From contig NZ_ONZI01000003.1 in the NCBI RefSeq assembly GCF_900312995.1, forward strand, positions 124,001-188,000: a stretch of DNA of 64,000 bases, read 5' to 3'. The notes beneath the pieces are model-generated. The model searched no databases. It was not told the origin of the DNA and was given only the letters and a program-made list of their open reading frames with translations. Within the stretch, counting starts at the first letter, position 1. Each line of letters starts with the position of its first letter. Both the position numbers and the translations under genes were made by a program. This stretch comes from Kushneria phyllosphaerae. Its GTDB lineage: Bacteria > Pseudomonadota > Gammaproteobacteria > Pseudomonadales > Halomonadaceae. Shown one piece after another: positions 55,255-64,000 of this stretch.

Positions 55255-56343
55255 TCAGGTCAGATACTGTGCACCGCGCACGCTGACAAAAATCGAGTAA
55301 ATCGAATGGCTGCCGGCCATGAACAGCCGATTGCCCTGTGGGCCGCCGAAACACAGGTTGGCGCAGCGCTCCGGCAGGCTGATGTGGCCGATGGCCTTGC
55401 CCTCGGGGTCGAACACGCGGACGCCATCCAGGGCTTCCGGGTCCGCATCGGGAGAGCCCGAGCTGCCCCAGCCGCACCATAGATTGCCTTTCTCATCGCA
55501 CTTGATGCCATCGAGCCCGCCAAAATCCTTTGCCACAATGTGCTGATGGCGCGCGCCCAGCGTGCCGTCATCATTGACCTGATAGGCCCAGACCAGCCGA
55601 TCCGGTTTGGCACGCCCTTCCACCACATAAAGACGTTGCTCGTCAGGGGAGAAGCACAGCCCATTTGGGCCGGCGATATTGTCGATAACGCGCGTCACCG
55701 TCAGGGTGTCTGCATCGATGCGGTAGACCCCATGCGGCAGTTCGGTCTCGATTTTGTGGCCTTCATAATAGCCACCGGCCTGAAACGGCGGGTCGGTAAA
55801 CCAGATTGAGCCATCGCGCTTGACCACAATATCGTTGGGCGAGTTGAAACGTTTGCCCTCGAAATTGTCGGCCAGCACCGTGATCTCACCGGTAGGTTCG
55901 GTGCGGGTAATGCGACGACCGATATCGTGCGTGGTGGAGCCTTCGCAGACGATCAGGCGGCCCTGCAGGTCGCGCGTCATGCCATTGGAGAAGTTTGAAT
56001 TCTCCCGATAGACGCCCAGCGACTGGCTGATCTCGTCCCAGCGCATGATGCGATTATTGGGGATGTCGCTGACCAGCAGGTAACGACCATCGCCGGACCA
56101 GACCGGACCTTCGGCCCAGCGCAGGCCATCTGCCAGCTTTTCAACGCTGGCATTGAAAAGGCGCAGGTCCAGAAAGTGCTCGTCGAGAATTTTGACGGCC
56201 GGGTCGGGATAGCGTTGATTGAGCGGCTGCGCCGCGGCCGGCTGTGTCAGCGAGACACCGGCAACAGCGGCGGCACTGCACGCAAGTGACTGTTTGAGAA
56301 AATGACGACGCAGGCCGCTGTCGCAATCCTGTTGTGTGTCCAT
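55255..56343 (-). CDS. Tat-exported SMP-30/gluconolactonase-family protein
   Basis: 362 residues. Twin-arginine signal (LRRHFLKQSLACSAAAVAG, cleavage near PAAAQ), then a six-bladed beta-propeller of the SMP-30 type: WAEGPVWSGDGRYLLVSDIPNNRIMRW, NGMTRDLQGRLIVCEGSTTHDI, FNSPNDIVVKRDGSIWFTDP, IAGPNGLCFSPDEQRLYVVEG and GLDGIKCDEKGNLWCG, the blades that hold the divalent metal. It probably opens a sugar lactone in the periplasm. ATG at 56343 with AAAGGGG upstream; a LacI-type operator lies 18 bases further up, so it is likely induced by a sugar. Confidence 0.9.
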   Translation of the reverse strand: MDTQQDCDSGLRRHFLKQSLACSAAAVAGVSLTQPAAAQPLNQRYPDPAVKILDEHFLDLRLFNASVEKLADGLRWAEGPVWSGDGRYLLVSDIPNNRIMRWDEISQSLGVYRENSNFSNGMTRDLQGRLIVCEGSTTHDIGRRITRTEPTGEITVLADNFEGKRFNSPNDIVVKRDGSIWFTDPPFQAGGYYEGHKIETELPHGVYRIDADTLTVTRVIDNIAGPNGLCFSPDEQRLYVVEGRAKPDRLVWAYQVNDDGTLGARHQHIVAKDFGGLDGIKCDEKGNLWCGWGSSGSPDADPEALDGVRVFDPEGKAIGHISLPERCANLCFGGPQGNRLFMAGSHSIYSIFVSVRGAQYLT

Positions 56344-56360
56344 TGATATCCCCTTTGAGT

Positions 56361-56374
56361 TGTTAGCGCTAACA
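56361..56374. promoter_or_regulatory. LacI/GalR-type operator before the SMP-30 gene
   Basis: TGTTAGCGCTAACA is a perfect 14-base palindrome with a central CG, the form of operator used by LacI-family regulators. It is 17 bases upstream of the ATG, so a bound protein would block transcription or the start region. A second partial copy (GTCAGCGCTAC) follows at 56378-56388. No LacI gene is in the window. Confidence 0.8.
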
Positions 56375-56483
56375 TTGGTCAGCGCTACGCTAGGGGATGT
56401 CGAGTCGTTTGGGTATCCGCCTATATGCCAGGAGGGGCCTTCGACACTGCCGGGCACGGGCGCCCGGCAGTGTTGGTGCCGTT

Positions 56484-57497
56484 TCAGTCAAGGTTAATAA
56501 CGACCTTGCCCAGATGTTGCTGGCTTTCCAGATGCTCAAAGGCGGCATGGGTATCGTCAAAGGCAAAGGTGCGATCAATGACCGGCTTGATCCGGTGCTG
56601 GGTGATGGCGCGGTTCATCTGCTCGAACATCTCGCGTGAGCCCACGAAGATGCCCCGCATCAACACGCTTTTGCGCATGATATCGGTCGGATTGATCTCG
56701 CCACCGGTCAGTACACCAATCAGATTGACCTGACCGCCCAGGCGGGCAGATTCGATCGAACGGGGCAGGGTGCCGGCACCGCCAACTTCCACCACGTGAT
56801 CCACACCGCGGCCGTCGGTCAGTCGCTGCACTTCCTGCTGCCATTCAGGCGTCTGGCGATAGTTGATGGTGGCATCAGCGCCGAGTTCGCGCACGCGGGC
56901 AAGCTTGTCGTCGCTGGAGGACGTCTGAATGGCCCGGGCGCCGGCGGCGCGGGCGAACTGAAGGCCAAACATGGAGACGCCGCCCGTACCCAGCAACAGC
57001 ACGCTGTCGCCGGTTTTGAGCGGTGACTTGCCGGAATACAGGGCATTCCAGGCCGTGACGGCGGCGCAGGGCAGGGTGGCACCTTCTTCAAAAGAGAGGT
57101 GCTCGGGCAGGGTGACCAACCCCTGCTGGTCGAACAGGACATAGTCACTGAGGACGCCATCGACGGCGCCGCCCAGTGCCGAGCCGGGGTGGCTGTCATT
57201 GACCTCACCGCCCAGCCAGTTCTGCATGAAGATGCCGGCGACACGATCACCAACCGCCACGCGGGTGACGTCTTCACCAATCTCGACGACGTCACCGGCG
57301 CCGTCGGACAGCGGCACGCGATTCGGGGCCACGCCACCGCGACCATACTTGCCTGTAACAACCATCAGGTCGCGATAGTTCAGTGACGCCGCGCGCATGC
57401 GCACCAGCACCTGACCACGCGCCGGGCGGGGGGTGTCACGCTCGGTGAGCGTCAAATCGCTAATGGCACCGGTTTTGGGCAGGGTATAAAGACGCAT
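56484..57497 (-). CDS. Zinc-independent medium-chain NAD(P) oxidoreductase (quinone oxidoreductase-like)
   Basis: 337 residues. GroES-like N-terminal domain (VLVRMRAASLNYRDLMVVTGKYG, LSDGAGDVVEIGEDV) without the catalytic zinc ligands, then a Rossmann domain with LLLGTGGVSMFGLQFARAAGARAI and VDHVVEVGGAGTL. It should reduce a quinone or an enoyl/aldehyde with NAD(P)H; the substrate is unknown. Faces away from radC. 140 bases separate it from the operator region of the SMP-30 gene, so the two are separate units. Confidence 0.9.
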   Translation of the reverse strand: MRLYTLPKTGAISDLTLTERDTPRPARGQVLVRMRAASLNYRDLMVVTGKYGRGGVAPNRVPLSDGAGDVVEIGEDVTRVAVGDRVAGIFMQNWLGGEVNDSHPGSALGGAVDGVLSDYVLFDQQGLVTLPEHLSFEEGATLPCAAVTAWNALYSGKSPLKTGDSVLLLGTGGVSMFGLQFARAAGARAIQTSSSDDKLARVRELGADATINYRQTPEWQQEVQRLTDGRGVDHVVEVGGAGTLPRSIESARLGGQVNLIGVLTGGEINPTDIMRKSVLMRGIFVGSREMFEQMNRAITQHRIKPVIDRTFAFDDTHAAFEHLESQQHLGKVVINLD

Positions 57498-57655
57498 CGT
57501 GATTCTCCTGTGGTGAACTGCATGTCATGGAAAGCGTAGTGGCTGTTTCGCAGGGCATGCACAGGTGATGGCCTGTTGAAAGCTCACTCGTCTGGCTTTA
57601 GTTCGATGGGAAAGCGCCGTTAACCCTTTATCAGGCAATGCTGTTGGAGAGTGGT

Positions 57656-58336
57656 GTGGGTATCAGTCACTGGCCGGAAGGGGAACGGCCGCGGGAAAAG
57701 TTGATCAACCTGGGCGCGCAGGCGCTCTCGGATGCCGAGCTGCTGGCCATCTTTTTGCGGGTTGGCGTCAAGGGTCGCTCGGCGGTGGATCTGGCGCGCG
57801 ATCTTTTAAGTCAATTCGATGGGCTGCGGCCGCTGCTGGACGCCAGTCGTGAAACGTTTTGCCAGGCCCATGGGCTAGGAGATGCCAAGTACGTGCAGCT
57901 GCAGGCGGCGCTTGAGTTGTCGCGTCGGCATCTGGAAACGCTTTTGATGCGCGGTGATGCGCTCAATTCACCGCATATGGTGCGTCGCTTTTTGAGTGCG
58001 CATCTGCGTGACCTTGGCCATGAAGTGTTTGCCGCGCTTTTTCTGGACAGTCAGCACCGGGTGCTGCGTTTTGAAAAACTGTTTACTGGCACGCTGGACG
58101 CCGCTGCCGTTTATCCGCGTGAGGTCGCCCGGCGGGCGCTGGCGCTCAATGCCGGGGCGGTGATTTTTGCGCACAATCACCCCTCCGGGGTGGCCGAACC
58201 CAGCGATGCCGATCGTCGTATCACGACCCGGCTGGTCGATGCGCTGGGGCTTTTCGATATTCGAGTGCTGGACCATTTTGTGGTCGGTGACGGTGAGGTC
58301 ACCTCCTTTGCCGAGCGAGGCTGGCTCCAGAGCTGA
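57656..58336 (+). CDS. radC: DNA repair protein RadC family
   Basis: 226 residues from the GTG at 57656 (GGAGAG upstream; [16 protein letters not shown] matches the N-terminus of the family). A helix-hairpin-helix-like domain ([13 protein letters not shown]) is followed by the JAMM/MPN+ domain: [15 protein letters not shown], and metal-binding [15 protein letters not shown]. An ATG at 57638 adds six residues. Its role in repair is uncertain. Precedes rpmB-rpmG as in E. coli. Confidence 0.92.
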   Translation: MGISHWPEGERPREKLINLGAQALSDAELLAIFLRVGVKGRSAVDLARDLLSQFDGLRPLLDASRETFCQAHGLGDAKYVQLQAALELSRRHLETLLMRGDALNSPHMVRRFLSAHLRDLGHEVFAALFLDSQHRVLRFEKLFTGTLDAAAVYPREVARRALALNAGAVIFAHNHPSGVAEPSDADRRITTRLVDALGLFDIRVLDHFVVGDGEVTSFAERGWLQS

Positions 58337-58369
58337 TGGCGGTGCACAGGCAATTATATCAAGGCGTAC

Positions 58370-58398
58370 TTGCCGAGCAGGGGGCGCTCTGGTATAAA
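58370..58398 (+). promoter_or_regulatory. Promoter of rpmB-rpmG
   Basis: TTGCCG (58370-58375), spacer 17, TATAAA (58393-58398). Sits 34 bases after radC and 135 bases before rpmB. GGCGTACTT (58363-58371) and AAGTACGCC (58397-58405) form an inverted repeat overlapping both boxes, so an operator is possible. Confidence 0.65.
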
Positions 58399-58532
58399 GT
58401 ACGCCCTTTGACTTTCTGCGGGTTATGAACAGGGGGCAGGGAGGCGTATCGCCCGCCACTTCTCACCGGTTTGCCCGAATACTTAATAGACACTCATGTG
58501 CGGCCCGTTCGGGCTCACGGCTGGAGGCTTCC

Positions 58533-58769
58533 ATGTCACAAGTCTGTCAGGTTACCGGCAAGCGTCCGGTGACTGGTAACAACGTTTCCCACTCTCAGCG
58601 CAAGACGCGTCGTCGTTTCGTCCCCAACCTGCATACGCATCGTTTCTGGGTCGAGTCCGAAAAGCGCTTTGTCAGGTTGCGTCTGTCCTCCAAGGGCATG
58701 CGTATCATCGACAAGAAAGGCATCGAAGTGGTCCTCAAGGATCTGCGTGCCAATGGTCTGAGCGTCTGA
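58533..58769 (+). CDS. rpmB: 50S ribosomal protein L28
   Basis: 78 residues. Begins [33 protein letters not shown], the bL28 N-terminus, and ends [12 protein letters not shown]. The ATG has GGAGG seven bases upstream; the longer frame starting at 58425 is not supported. Forms an operon with rpmG. Confidence 0.98.
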   Translation: MSQVCQVTGKRPVTGNNVSHSQRKTRRRFVPNLHTHRFWVESEKRFVRLRLSSKGMRIIDKKGIEVVLKDLRANGLSV

Positions 58770-58829
58770 GACGACGGTTCGTGATTACACCTCAAGCGCC
58801 TGGCGCGCTTGAATGCGGAGAGCAATAAC

Positions 58830-58985
58830 ATGCGTGACAAGATCAAGCTGGTTTCAAGCGCGGGTACCGGTCATTTCTATACGACCGACAAAAACAAGCG
58901 CAACACTCCTGACAAGCTGGAATTCAAAAAGTACGACCCGGTCGTACGCAAGCATGTCATGTATCGTGAAGCCAAAATCAAGTAA
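58830..58985 (+). CDS. rpmG: 50S ribosomal protein L33
   Basis: 51 residues, [22 protein letters not shown] and ending YREAKIK. Zinc-free form (no CxxC). GGAGAG nine bases before the ATG. Too short to appear in a normal frame search. Confidence 0.97.
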   Translation: MRDKIKLVSSAGTGHFYTTDKNKRNTPDKLEFKKYDPVVRKHVMYREAKIK

Positions 58986-59027
58986 TTGATGGCGCTTTGC
59001 GTGCCGCCCGTCAGGGTGGCCTGAAAG

Positions 59028-59052
59028 GACCCGGTCATGGCCGGGTCTTTTT
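59028..59052 (+). terminator. Intrinsic terminator of rpmB-rpmG
   Basis: GACCCGG (59028-59034), loop TCATGG, CCGGGTC (59041-59047), TTTTT. Confidence 0.9.
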
Positions 59053-59128
59053 GTATCTGATGCTCGGCCATCAGGCCGTCATCCGCTGCGTCACCGTCCT
59101 TTCTTCAACGCTGTCACATTAGAACCTC

Positions 59129-59944
59129 ATGCCCGAGCTGCCTGAAGTCGAAACGACCCGTCGCGGTATTGCGCCGTGGGTGGCGGGTTTCGAGATCAAT
59201 GAAGTCATCGTTCGCCATCACCGTCTGCGTATTCCTGTCCCGGAGGGGCTGGCCGAGCGTCTGACCGGTGAGCGCATCGGTGACATCACCCGGCGCGCCA
59301 AGTATCTGCTGCTGCCGGTGGCCGGAGGGCATCTGCTCTGGCATCTGGGCATGTCCGGCAGTCTGCGTCTGGTCGAGATCGGTACCGAACCGCGCAAGCA
59401 TGACCACATTGATCTGGTCATGAGCTCAGGTCTGGTGCTGCGCTATCACGACCCGCGTCGCTTCGGGCTGGTGGACTTCATTGAAGGCGACCCCATGAGC
59501 GATCGGCGACTGGTTGCCCTCGGGCCCGAACCGCTGGGTGACGATTTCCATGGTGGTCAGCTTTATCAGCGCTCGCGTGGCAAGCGAGTGGCGGTCAAGA
59601 ACTTCATCATGGACAGCGCCGTGGTCGTCGGTGTGGGCAATATTTACGCTGCCGAGGCGCTGTTCATGGCGGGTATCGACCCGCGGGTCGAGGCGGGCAA
59701 GGTGTCACGCGCGCGCTATCAGCGCCTGGCGGAGGCCATCAGGCAGGTGTTGGCCGCATCGATCGAGCAGGGCGGCACCACGCTGCGTGACTTTGTCAGC
59801 GGGCGCGGGGAACCTGGCTATTTCGTCCAGCGCCTGAACGTCTACGGTCGTGGTGGCGAGCCTTGCCGCGTGTGCGGTAGCGAGCTTCGCTCGATGACCA
59901 TCGGTCAGCGCGCCAGCGTATTCTGCCCGCACTGCCAGCGTTAG
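59129..59944 (+). CDS. mutM: Formamidopyrimidine-DNA glycosylase
   Basis: 271 residues. N-terminal catalytic proline in [13 protein letters not shown] (P2), H2TH domain with [19 protein letters not shown] and a C-terminal zinc finger with [26 protein letters not shown] (four Cys). Removes 8-oxoguanine and cuts the strand. The start after rpmG and the sequence are typical. Confidence 0.97.
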   Translation: MPELPEVETTRRGIAPWVAGFEINEVIVRHHRLRIPVPEGLAERLTGERIGDITRRAKYLLLPVAGGHLLWHLGMSGSLRLVEIGTEPRKHDHIDLVMSSGLVLRYHDPRRFGLVDFIEGDPMSDRRLVALGPEPLGDDFHGGQLYQRSRGKRVAVKNFIMDSAVVVGVGNIYAAEALFMAGIDPRVEAGKVSRARYQRLAEAIRQVLAASIEQGGTTLRDFVSGRGEPGYFVQRLNVYGRGGEPCRVCGSELRSMTIGQRASVFCPHCQR

Positions 59945-60046
59945 TCGCCATCAGGGCCATACGACACACTGCCGTGGCGATGCCCAGCTGATAGAATGGC
60001 GGGTAATACGCTTGTGCCCCTTTTATTATCAATTCCGGAAGCTGTC

Positions 60047-61237
60047 GTGACCCAACGTCTTCGTCTCAAGAAAAACGCCGATCGTCGTCTCAAGGCGGGC
60101 CATCTATGGCTCTACTCCAACGAGATCGACATCGCTGAAACGCCGCTCAAGAGCTTTAAGCCCGGCGCTCAGGTCATCGTCGAGGCGGCCAACGGGCGCG
60201 CCATGGCCGTGGCCTATGTCAATCCCAATGCACTGCTGTGCGCCCGCATCGTTTCGCGCGATACCGAAGTGATGCTCGGTCGCTCCCTGCTGGTGCACCG
60301 CTTCAAGCAGGCGCTGTCGCTGCGCGAGCGTCTCTACTCGCGCCCCTTCTATCGTCTGGTGCACGGTGAGGGTGATCTTTTGCCCGGGCTGGTGGTCGAC
60401 CGCTTTGATGATGTGGTGGTGGTTCAGCTCAATACGCTCGGCATGGAGAAGGTGCGTGACGAGATCATTGATGCGCTCAACAAGGTGCTGTCGCCACGTG
60501 TGATCGTTCTGCGCGGTGACACCGCCGGGCGTCGTCTTGAGCAGCTCGATGGGGATGTCGAGATCGTTCAGGGGGCGCTGGATGGTCCCGTGGCGCTGGA
60601 AGAAAACGGCGTGCGTTTTGAAACCGACGTCGTGGGTGGCCAGAAGACCGGCTGGTTCTTTGATCACCGCGATAGCCGTGCCTGGCTCAATGCCCAGGTG
60701 TCCGGCAAGCGGGTGCTGGATGTGTTCAGCTATATCGGCGGCTGGGGCGTACAGGCCGCGGTCTCCGGTGCCTCGGAAGTGGTCTGTGTTGATGCCTCGG
60801 CCCCGGCGCTTGAGCGCGTCACAAGCAATGCCGCGCTTAACGGGGTGGAAGATCGCGTCTCCACGCTGCAGGGCGATGCCTTTGAAGCGCTCGCCCAGCT
60901 CAAGGCGGCCGATGAGCAGTTTGATGTGATTGTGCTCGATCCGCCGGCGTTCATTCGCAAGCGCAAGGACATCAATGTCGGCGAGCGGGCCTACGGACGA
61001 CTCAATCGGGAAGCAATCCGTCTGCTGGGCCGCGATGGACTGTTAATGTCGGCCTCCTGCTCGATGCATCTGGCCAGCGACCGGCTCATTGACGTTGTGC
61101 GCGGTTCGGCCCGCCATCAGGACCGTCATGCCCAGCTGATCTATCAGGGGCATCAGGGCGGTGATCATCCCATCCATCCGTCCATTCCGGAAACGGCCTA
61201 TCTCAAGGCGATGGGCGTGCGTATCTTCCGCGACTGA
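60047..61237 (+). CDS. rlmI: 23S rRNA (cytosine1962-C5)-methyltransferase RlmI
   Basis: 396 residues from the GTG at 60047 (CGGAAG seven bases upstream). N-terminal PUA domain (TQRLRLKKNADRRLKAGHLWLYSNEID), EEHD/Rossmann methyltransferase domain with VLDVFSYIGGWGVQAAVSGASEVVCVD, catalytic VIVLDPPAFIRKRKD and SASCSMHL (motif VI Cys). Length equals that of E. coli RlmI. Confidence 0.93.
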   Translation: MTQRLRLKKNADRRLKAGHLWLYSNEIDIAETPLKSFKPGAQVIVEAANGRAMAVAYVNPNALLCARIVSRDTEVMLGRSLLVHRFKQALSLRERLYSRPFYRLVHGEGDLLPGLVVDRFDDVVVVQLNTLGMEKVRDEIIDALNKVLSPRVIVLRGDTAGRRLEQLDGDVEIVQGALDGPVALEENGVRFETDVVGGQKTGWFFDHRDSRAWLNAQVSGKRVLDVFSYIGGWGVQAAVSGASEVVCVDASAPALERVTSNAALNGVEDRVSTLQGDAFEALAQLKAADEQFDVIVLDPPAFIRKRKDINVGERAYGRLNREAIRLLGRDGLLMSASCSMHLASDRLIDVVRGSARHQDRHAQLIYQGHQGGDHPIHPSIPETAYLKAMGVRIFRD

Positions 61238-61241
61238 GGCC

Positions 61242-61589
61242 ATGATGCTGCGCCGGGTTCGCGTCTTTTCGCACCCCAACAGCCTGCTGGTGGGGCATGT
61301 GCGCAACCTGCTCGAGGGGGCCGGTATCCCGTGCGATCTGCGCAACTGGATACTGGCCGGCGGTATGGGCGATCTGGCCCCCATCGACTGCGAACCCGAG
61401 CTCTGGGTCATGCCGGAAGATGAGGCGCGCGCTCGGGTCGTGATCGATCAGTGGCGTCAGGGCGCTGAAGCAGTCGTCTCTCCCGGGGCACGGCTGTTGC
61501 GGGGCTGGCGCTGCCAGCACTGTGGCGAGTGGCATGACGACCACTTTGACACCTGCTGGCAGTGCGGGCTTGAGCGGCCGGATCCGTAG
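61242..61589 (+). CDS. DUF2007-type protein with C-terminal zinc ribbon
   Basis: 115 residues. N-terminal DUF2007 ferredoxin-like domain (VRVFSHPNSLLVGHVRNLLEGAGIPCDLRN, PELWVMPEDEARARVVIDQW) and a C-terminal ribbon with CQHCGEWHDDHFDTCWQCG. Function unknown; the Cys4 set should bind zinc. Start four bases after rlmI, so it is likely co-expressed with rlmI. Confidence 0.85.
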   Translation: MMLRRVRVFSHPNSLLVGHVRNLLEGAGIPCDLRNWILAGGMGDLAPIDCEPELWVMPEDEARARVVIDQWRQGAEAVVSPGARLLRGWRCQHCGEWHDDHFDTCWQCGLERPDP

Positions 61590-61700
61590 CCCCTGAGGGC
61601 GTGCCTGTCGCTCGGTCGTTCCGTGCGCGTTACACTATGGCGACTTTCACGCGATGACTTCATCCGCGCCGTTTTCCATCACCGAGCAGACGTTGCGTTC

Positions 61701-62714
61701 ATGACCAGCACACGAGTACTGACCGGCATTACCACGACCGGTACCCCCCATCTGGGCAATTACGTCGGTGCCATTCGCCCCGCCATTGCCTCAAGTCAGG
61801 ACGAGAGCGTTCAGTCCTACTATTTTCTGGCCGATCTGCACGCGCTGATCAAGGCAAGTGATCCCAAACGGGTGCAGCAGTCGCGCCTGGAGATCGCAGC
61901 CACTTGGCTGGCGCTGGGGCTGGATACGGACAACGCGATCTTTTATCGCCAGTCAGACATTCGCGAGACGACCGAGCTTGCCTGGATGCTCTCCTGCGTC
62001 TGTGCCAAGGGATTGATGAATCGCGCGCATGCCTACAAGGCGTCTGTCACGGATAACGAGGAAAACGGCAGTCCCGATCCGGACCGTGGCATCACCATGG
62101 GGCTTTTCAGCTATCCGGTGCTGATGGCGGCCGATATTTTACTGTTCAATGCCAATCGCGTGCCGGTCGGGCGCGATCAGGTCCAGCACATCGAGATGGC
62201 GCGCGACATGGCCGGGCGTTTCAACCATGTCTACAAGGGCAACTACTTCACGCTGCCCGAAGCGGTGGTGGATGAGCGCGTGCAGACGCTCAACGGGCTG
62301 GACGGGCGCAAGATGTCCAAAAGCTATGACAACACCATCCCGCTGTTTTCTTCCGAGAAAAAGCTCTTGAAGCTGATCCGCAAGATCAAGACCAATTCGC
62401 TGGAGCCGGGTGAGCCCAAGGATCCCGAGACCTGCACGCTGTTTCAGATCTACTCGGCCTTTGCCAGCGAAAGCGAAGAGCAGGCCATGCGCACGCGCTA
62501 CGCCGAGGGGATCGGCTGGGGTGATGCCAAAAATGCCGTATTTGAGCACCTCAACGCGCAACTTGAGGCGCCGCGTGGTGAGTATGAGCGTCTCATGCAG
62601 GACCCGGGCCATATCGAGTCGGTGCTGCAAAAGGGCGCCGAACGTGCCCGCAGTGAGGCCAATACGCTGCTGGAGCGTCTGCGTCCGGCGGTAGGTCTGG
62701 GTCGATTCGTTTGA
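61701..62714 (+). CDS. trpS: Tryptophanyl-tRNA synthetase
   Basis: 337 residues. Class I synthetase with GTPHLGNYVGAI (HIGH-like), AADILLFNANRVPVGRDQVQHIEMARDMA and KMSKS in GLDGRKMSKSYDNTI. Charges tRNA-Trp. The ATG at 61701 is preferred over the longer frame from 61623. The terminator follows at 62774. Confidence 0.97.
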   Translation: MTSTRVLTGITTTGTPHLGNYVGAIRPAIASSQDESVQSYYFLADLHALIKASDPKRVQQSRLEIAATWLALGLDTDNAIFYRQSDIRETTELAWMLSCVCAKGLMNRAHAYKASVTDNEENGSPDPDRGITMGLFSYPVLMAADILLFNANRVPVGRDQVQHIEMARDMAGRFNHVYKGNYFTLPEAVVDERVQTLNGLDGRKMSKSYDNTIPLFSSEKKLLKLIRKIKTNSLEPGEPKDPETCTLFQIYSAFASESEEQAMRTRYAEGIGWGDAKNAVFEHLNAQLEAPRGEYERLMQDPGHIESVLQKGAERARSEANTLLERLRPAVGLGRFV

Positions 62715-62773
62715 TCCAGCCCTGTCGCCGCTGATGCGCTGACTGCCGATGATGATCCATTGGCAGAGACAGG

Positions 62774-62809
62774 AAAGGGCCGCCTTCTCATGAAGGCGGC
62801 CCTTTTTTA
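62774..62809. terminator. Bidirectional terminator between trpS and the peptidase
   Basis: AAAGGGCCGCCTT (62774-62786), loop CTCATG, AAGGCGGCCCTTT (62793-62805 with T-run to 62809). Works for both convergent genes: T-run on plus, A-run on the other side. Confidence 0.9.
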
Positions 62810-62842
62810 TTCCAGACCTATTCATTCCAAACGTGAGGTGAA

Positions 62843-64000
62843 TCAGTCCTTCGTGCTGAGTGCGGCTTCAAGTCCTGGCGTGTACTCGGCGCCATGCGGC
62901 ACGGTGACAGTAGAAGGTGCCAGCGCATCATTGATCGGCTCGAACCGGCCGCCCAGCGATTCAGCCAGAAACGCTTCGGTAATGGCATTGAAGGCAATGT
63001 TATTGGCCGGACGGGCAAAACCATGGCCTTCATCGGGGAAGAGCACATAGGTGACGGGAATCGACTTTTCGCGCATGGCGTCGACGATCTGATCACTCTC
63101 GGCCTGCTTGACGCGCGGGTCGTTGGCCCCCTGACCGATCAGCAGCGGACGCTGGATACGGTCAGCGTGGGTCAGCGGCGAGCGCGCCTTCAGCCATTCG
63201 CGGCCTGCCTCGGTATTGGGGTCGGCCATGCGGCGATACATCTGCTGGCGTCCGGCTTCCCAGTAGGGCGGAATGCTGTCCAGCAGGGTGGTCAGATTTG
63301 ACGGTCCGACAATATCGACACCACAGGCGAAGACCTCAGGGGTCATGGTAAGCCCGGCAAGCGTGGCATAGCCGCCGTAGGAGCCGCCCATGATGGCGAC
63401 CCTGTCCCGATCGGCAATGCCCTGATCCACCGCCCAGTTCACGGCATCGATCAGATCATCATGCATGGTGGTGCCCCACTCGCCGTCACCGGCAGAGGTG
63501 AAGGACTTGCCAAGCCCGGTCGAACCGCGATAGTTGACCGACAGGACCGCGTAGCCGCGGTTGGCCAGCCACTGGTGGTAGCTGTTGCTGCCGTAGCTGT
63601 CACGCGCCCAGGGGCCGCCATGGACCAGCAGCACCATTGGTAGCGGGGCGTCCGGCGTTTTGAAGCCATCGGCGTCACTGCCGGCAGGCAGGGTCAGGTA
63701 GGAGACCAGTGTCAGACCATCGCGTGAGGTGAGCGCCAGCGGCGTCATGCCGGCAAGCGGTGCGCCTTCAAGCTCCGGACGGCTGACAAACAGTGAGGTC
63801 AGCGTGAGGGCGTCGCGATCAAAGAGCCAGGTTTCGGCAGGTGCCGTGACCGGGTCATTGACCACGATCCAGCGGCGGTCGTCATCCGTACGCGAGGTGA
63901 CGTTAACATCGCCTTTGAGCTGCTCATCAAGAAAGGTCAATGCTTCACCGATGCTCGGGTCAATGGCGGTCCATTCGGTGCGCAGATAATCCACCGCCCA
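62843..64000 (-). CDS. S9-family prolyl oligopeptidase (C-terminal part; continues past the right edge)
   Basis: The frame is open to base 64000 (codons for W-A before the GTG at 63994), so the start is outside the window. What is visible is about 110 residues of the end of the beta-propeller and the alpha/beta-hydrolase domain: catalytic Ser in MGGSYGGYATLAG, Asp in GANDPRVKQAESD and His in FPDEGHGFARPAN. Probably an acylaminoacyl- or dipeptidyl-peptidase. Ends against the bidirectional terminator after trpS. Confidence 0.92.
   Translation of the reverse strand, partial: WAVDYLRTEWTAIDPSIGEALTFLDEQLKGDVNVTSRTDDDRRWIVVNDPVTAPAETWLFDRDALTLTSLFVSRPELEGAPLAGMTPLALTSRDGLTLVSYLTLPAGSDADGFKTPDAPLPMVLLVHGGPWARDSYGSNSYHQWLANRGYAVLSVNYRGSTGLGKSFTSAGDGEWGTTMHDDLIDAVNWAVDQGIADRDRVAIMGGSYGGYATLAGLTMTPEVFACGVDIVGPSNLTTLLDSIPPYWEAGRQQMYRRMADPNTEAGREWLKARSPLTHADRIQRPLLIGQGANDPRVKQAESDQIVDAMREKSIPVTYVLFPDEGHGFARPANNIAFNAITEAFLAESLGGRFEPINDALAPSTVTVPHGAEYTPGLEAALSTKD

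Overview
The window is chromosomal DNA from a gammaproteobacterium, most likely a moderate halophile of the Halomonadaceae (Halomonas/Kushneria/Chromohalobacter type). The evidence is gene order: ffh-rpsP-rimM-trmD-rplS, xerD-dsbC-hom-thrC-recJ-like, prfB-lysS, holD-like-rimI, ftsY-ftsE-ftsX-rpoH, coaBC-dut-algC-argB-slmA and radC-rpmB-rpmG-mutM. It fits together with the GC-rich codon use, acidic proteins and several TTG/GTG starts. The genus is an inference. I see no prophage, insertion sequence, CRISPR array, tRNA or rRNA, and no stretch over 300 bases without a gene.

Layout: 1-2.5 kb holds the end of a TetR regulator overlapping an LplT-like transporter fused to a PlsC acyltransferase. 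2.5-4.9 kb is a minus-strand operon PepSY protein - response regulator - sensor kinase. 5-7.2 kb is the CNNM/CBS protein and YpjD, divergent from ffh. 7.4-11.3 kb is the signal recognition particle and ribosome maturation cluster. 11.4-18.4 kb is xerD, dsbC, threonine synthesis, a glutathione transferase and a divergent RecJ-like DHH protein. 18.5-23.1 kb has a YitT protein, a VOC protein and a MerR-controlled Cu(I) ATPase operon ending in a translationally coupled 27-residue membrane peptide. 23.1-24.6 kb is an EF-hand lipoprotein - porin pair. 24.7-35.1 kb is an oligopeptide ABC transporter (oppB, oppC, fused oppDF) with four tandem OppA paralogues.

35.3-47.6 kb holds prfB with its programmed +1 frameshift, lysS, an MFS exporter, bolA, a probable DNA polymerase III psi subunit with rimI, zapB, rsmD, and ftsY (with a Glu-Pro repeat tail), ftsE, ftsX and rpoH. 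47.7-54.2 kb has a PAS-like/EAL phosphodiesterase converging on slmA, then argB, algC, dut and coaBC. 54.3-57.5 kb has an e(P4)-type acid phosphatase lipoprotein, a Tat-exported SMP-30 lactonase with a LacI-type operator, and a medium-chain oxidoreductase. 57.6-64 kb has radC, rpmB, rpmG, mutM, rlmI, a DUF2007 protein, trpS and the C-terminal part of an S9 peptidase that runs off the right edge.

Most of the window is housekeeping and nothing in it amounts to a clear new multi-gene system. The points most worth following up are the MerR/Cu-ATPase/small-peptide operon, where the sensor carries a divalent-type cysteine, the divergent RecJ-like protein, the EF-hand lipoprotein - porin pair, the four OppA paralogues, the transporter-acyltransferase fusion, and several inverted repeats in promoter regions.
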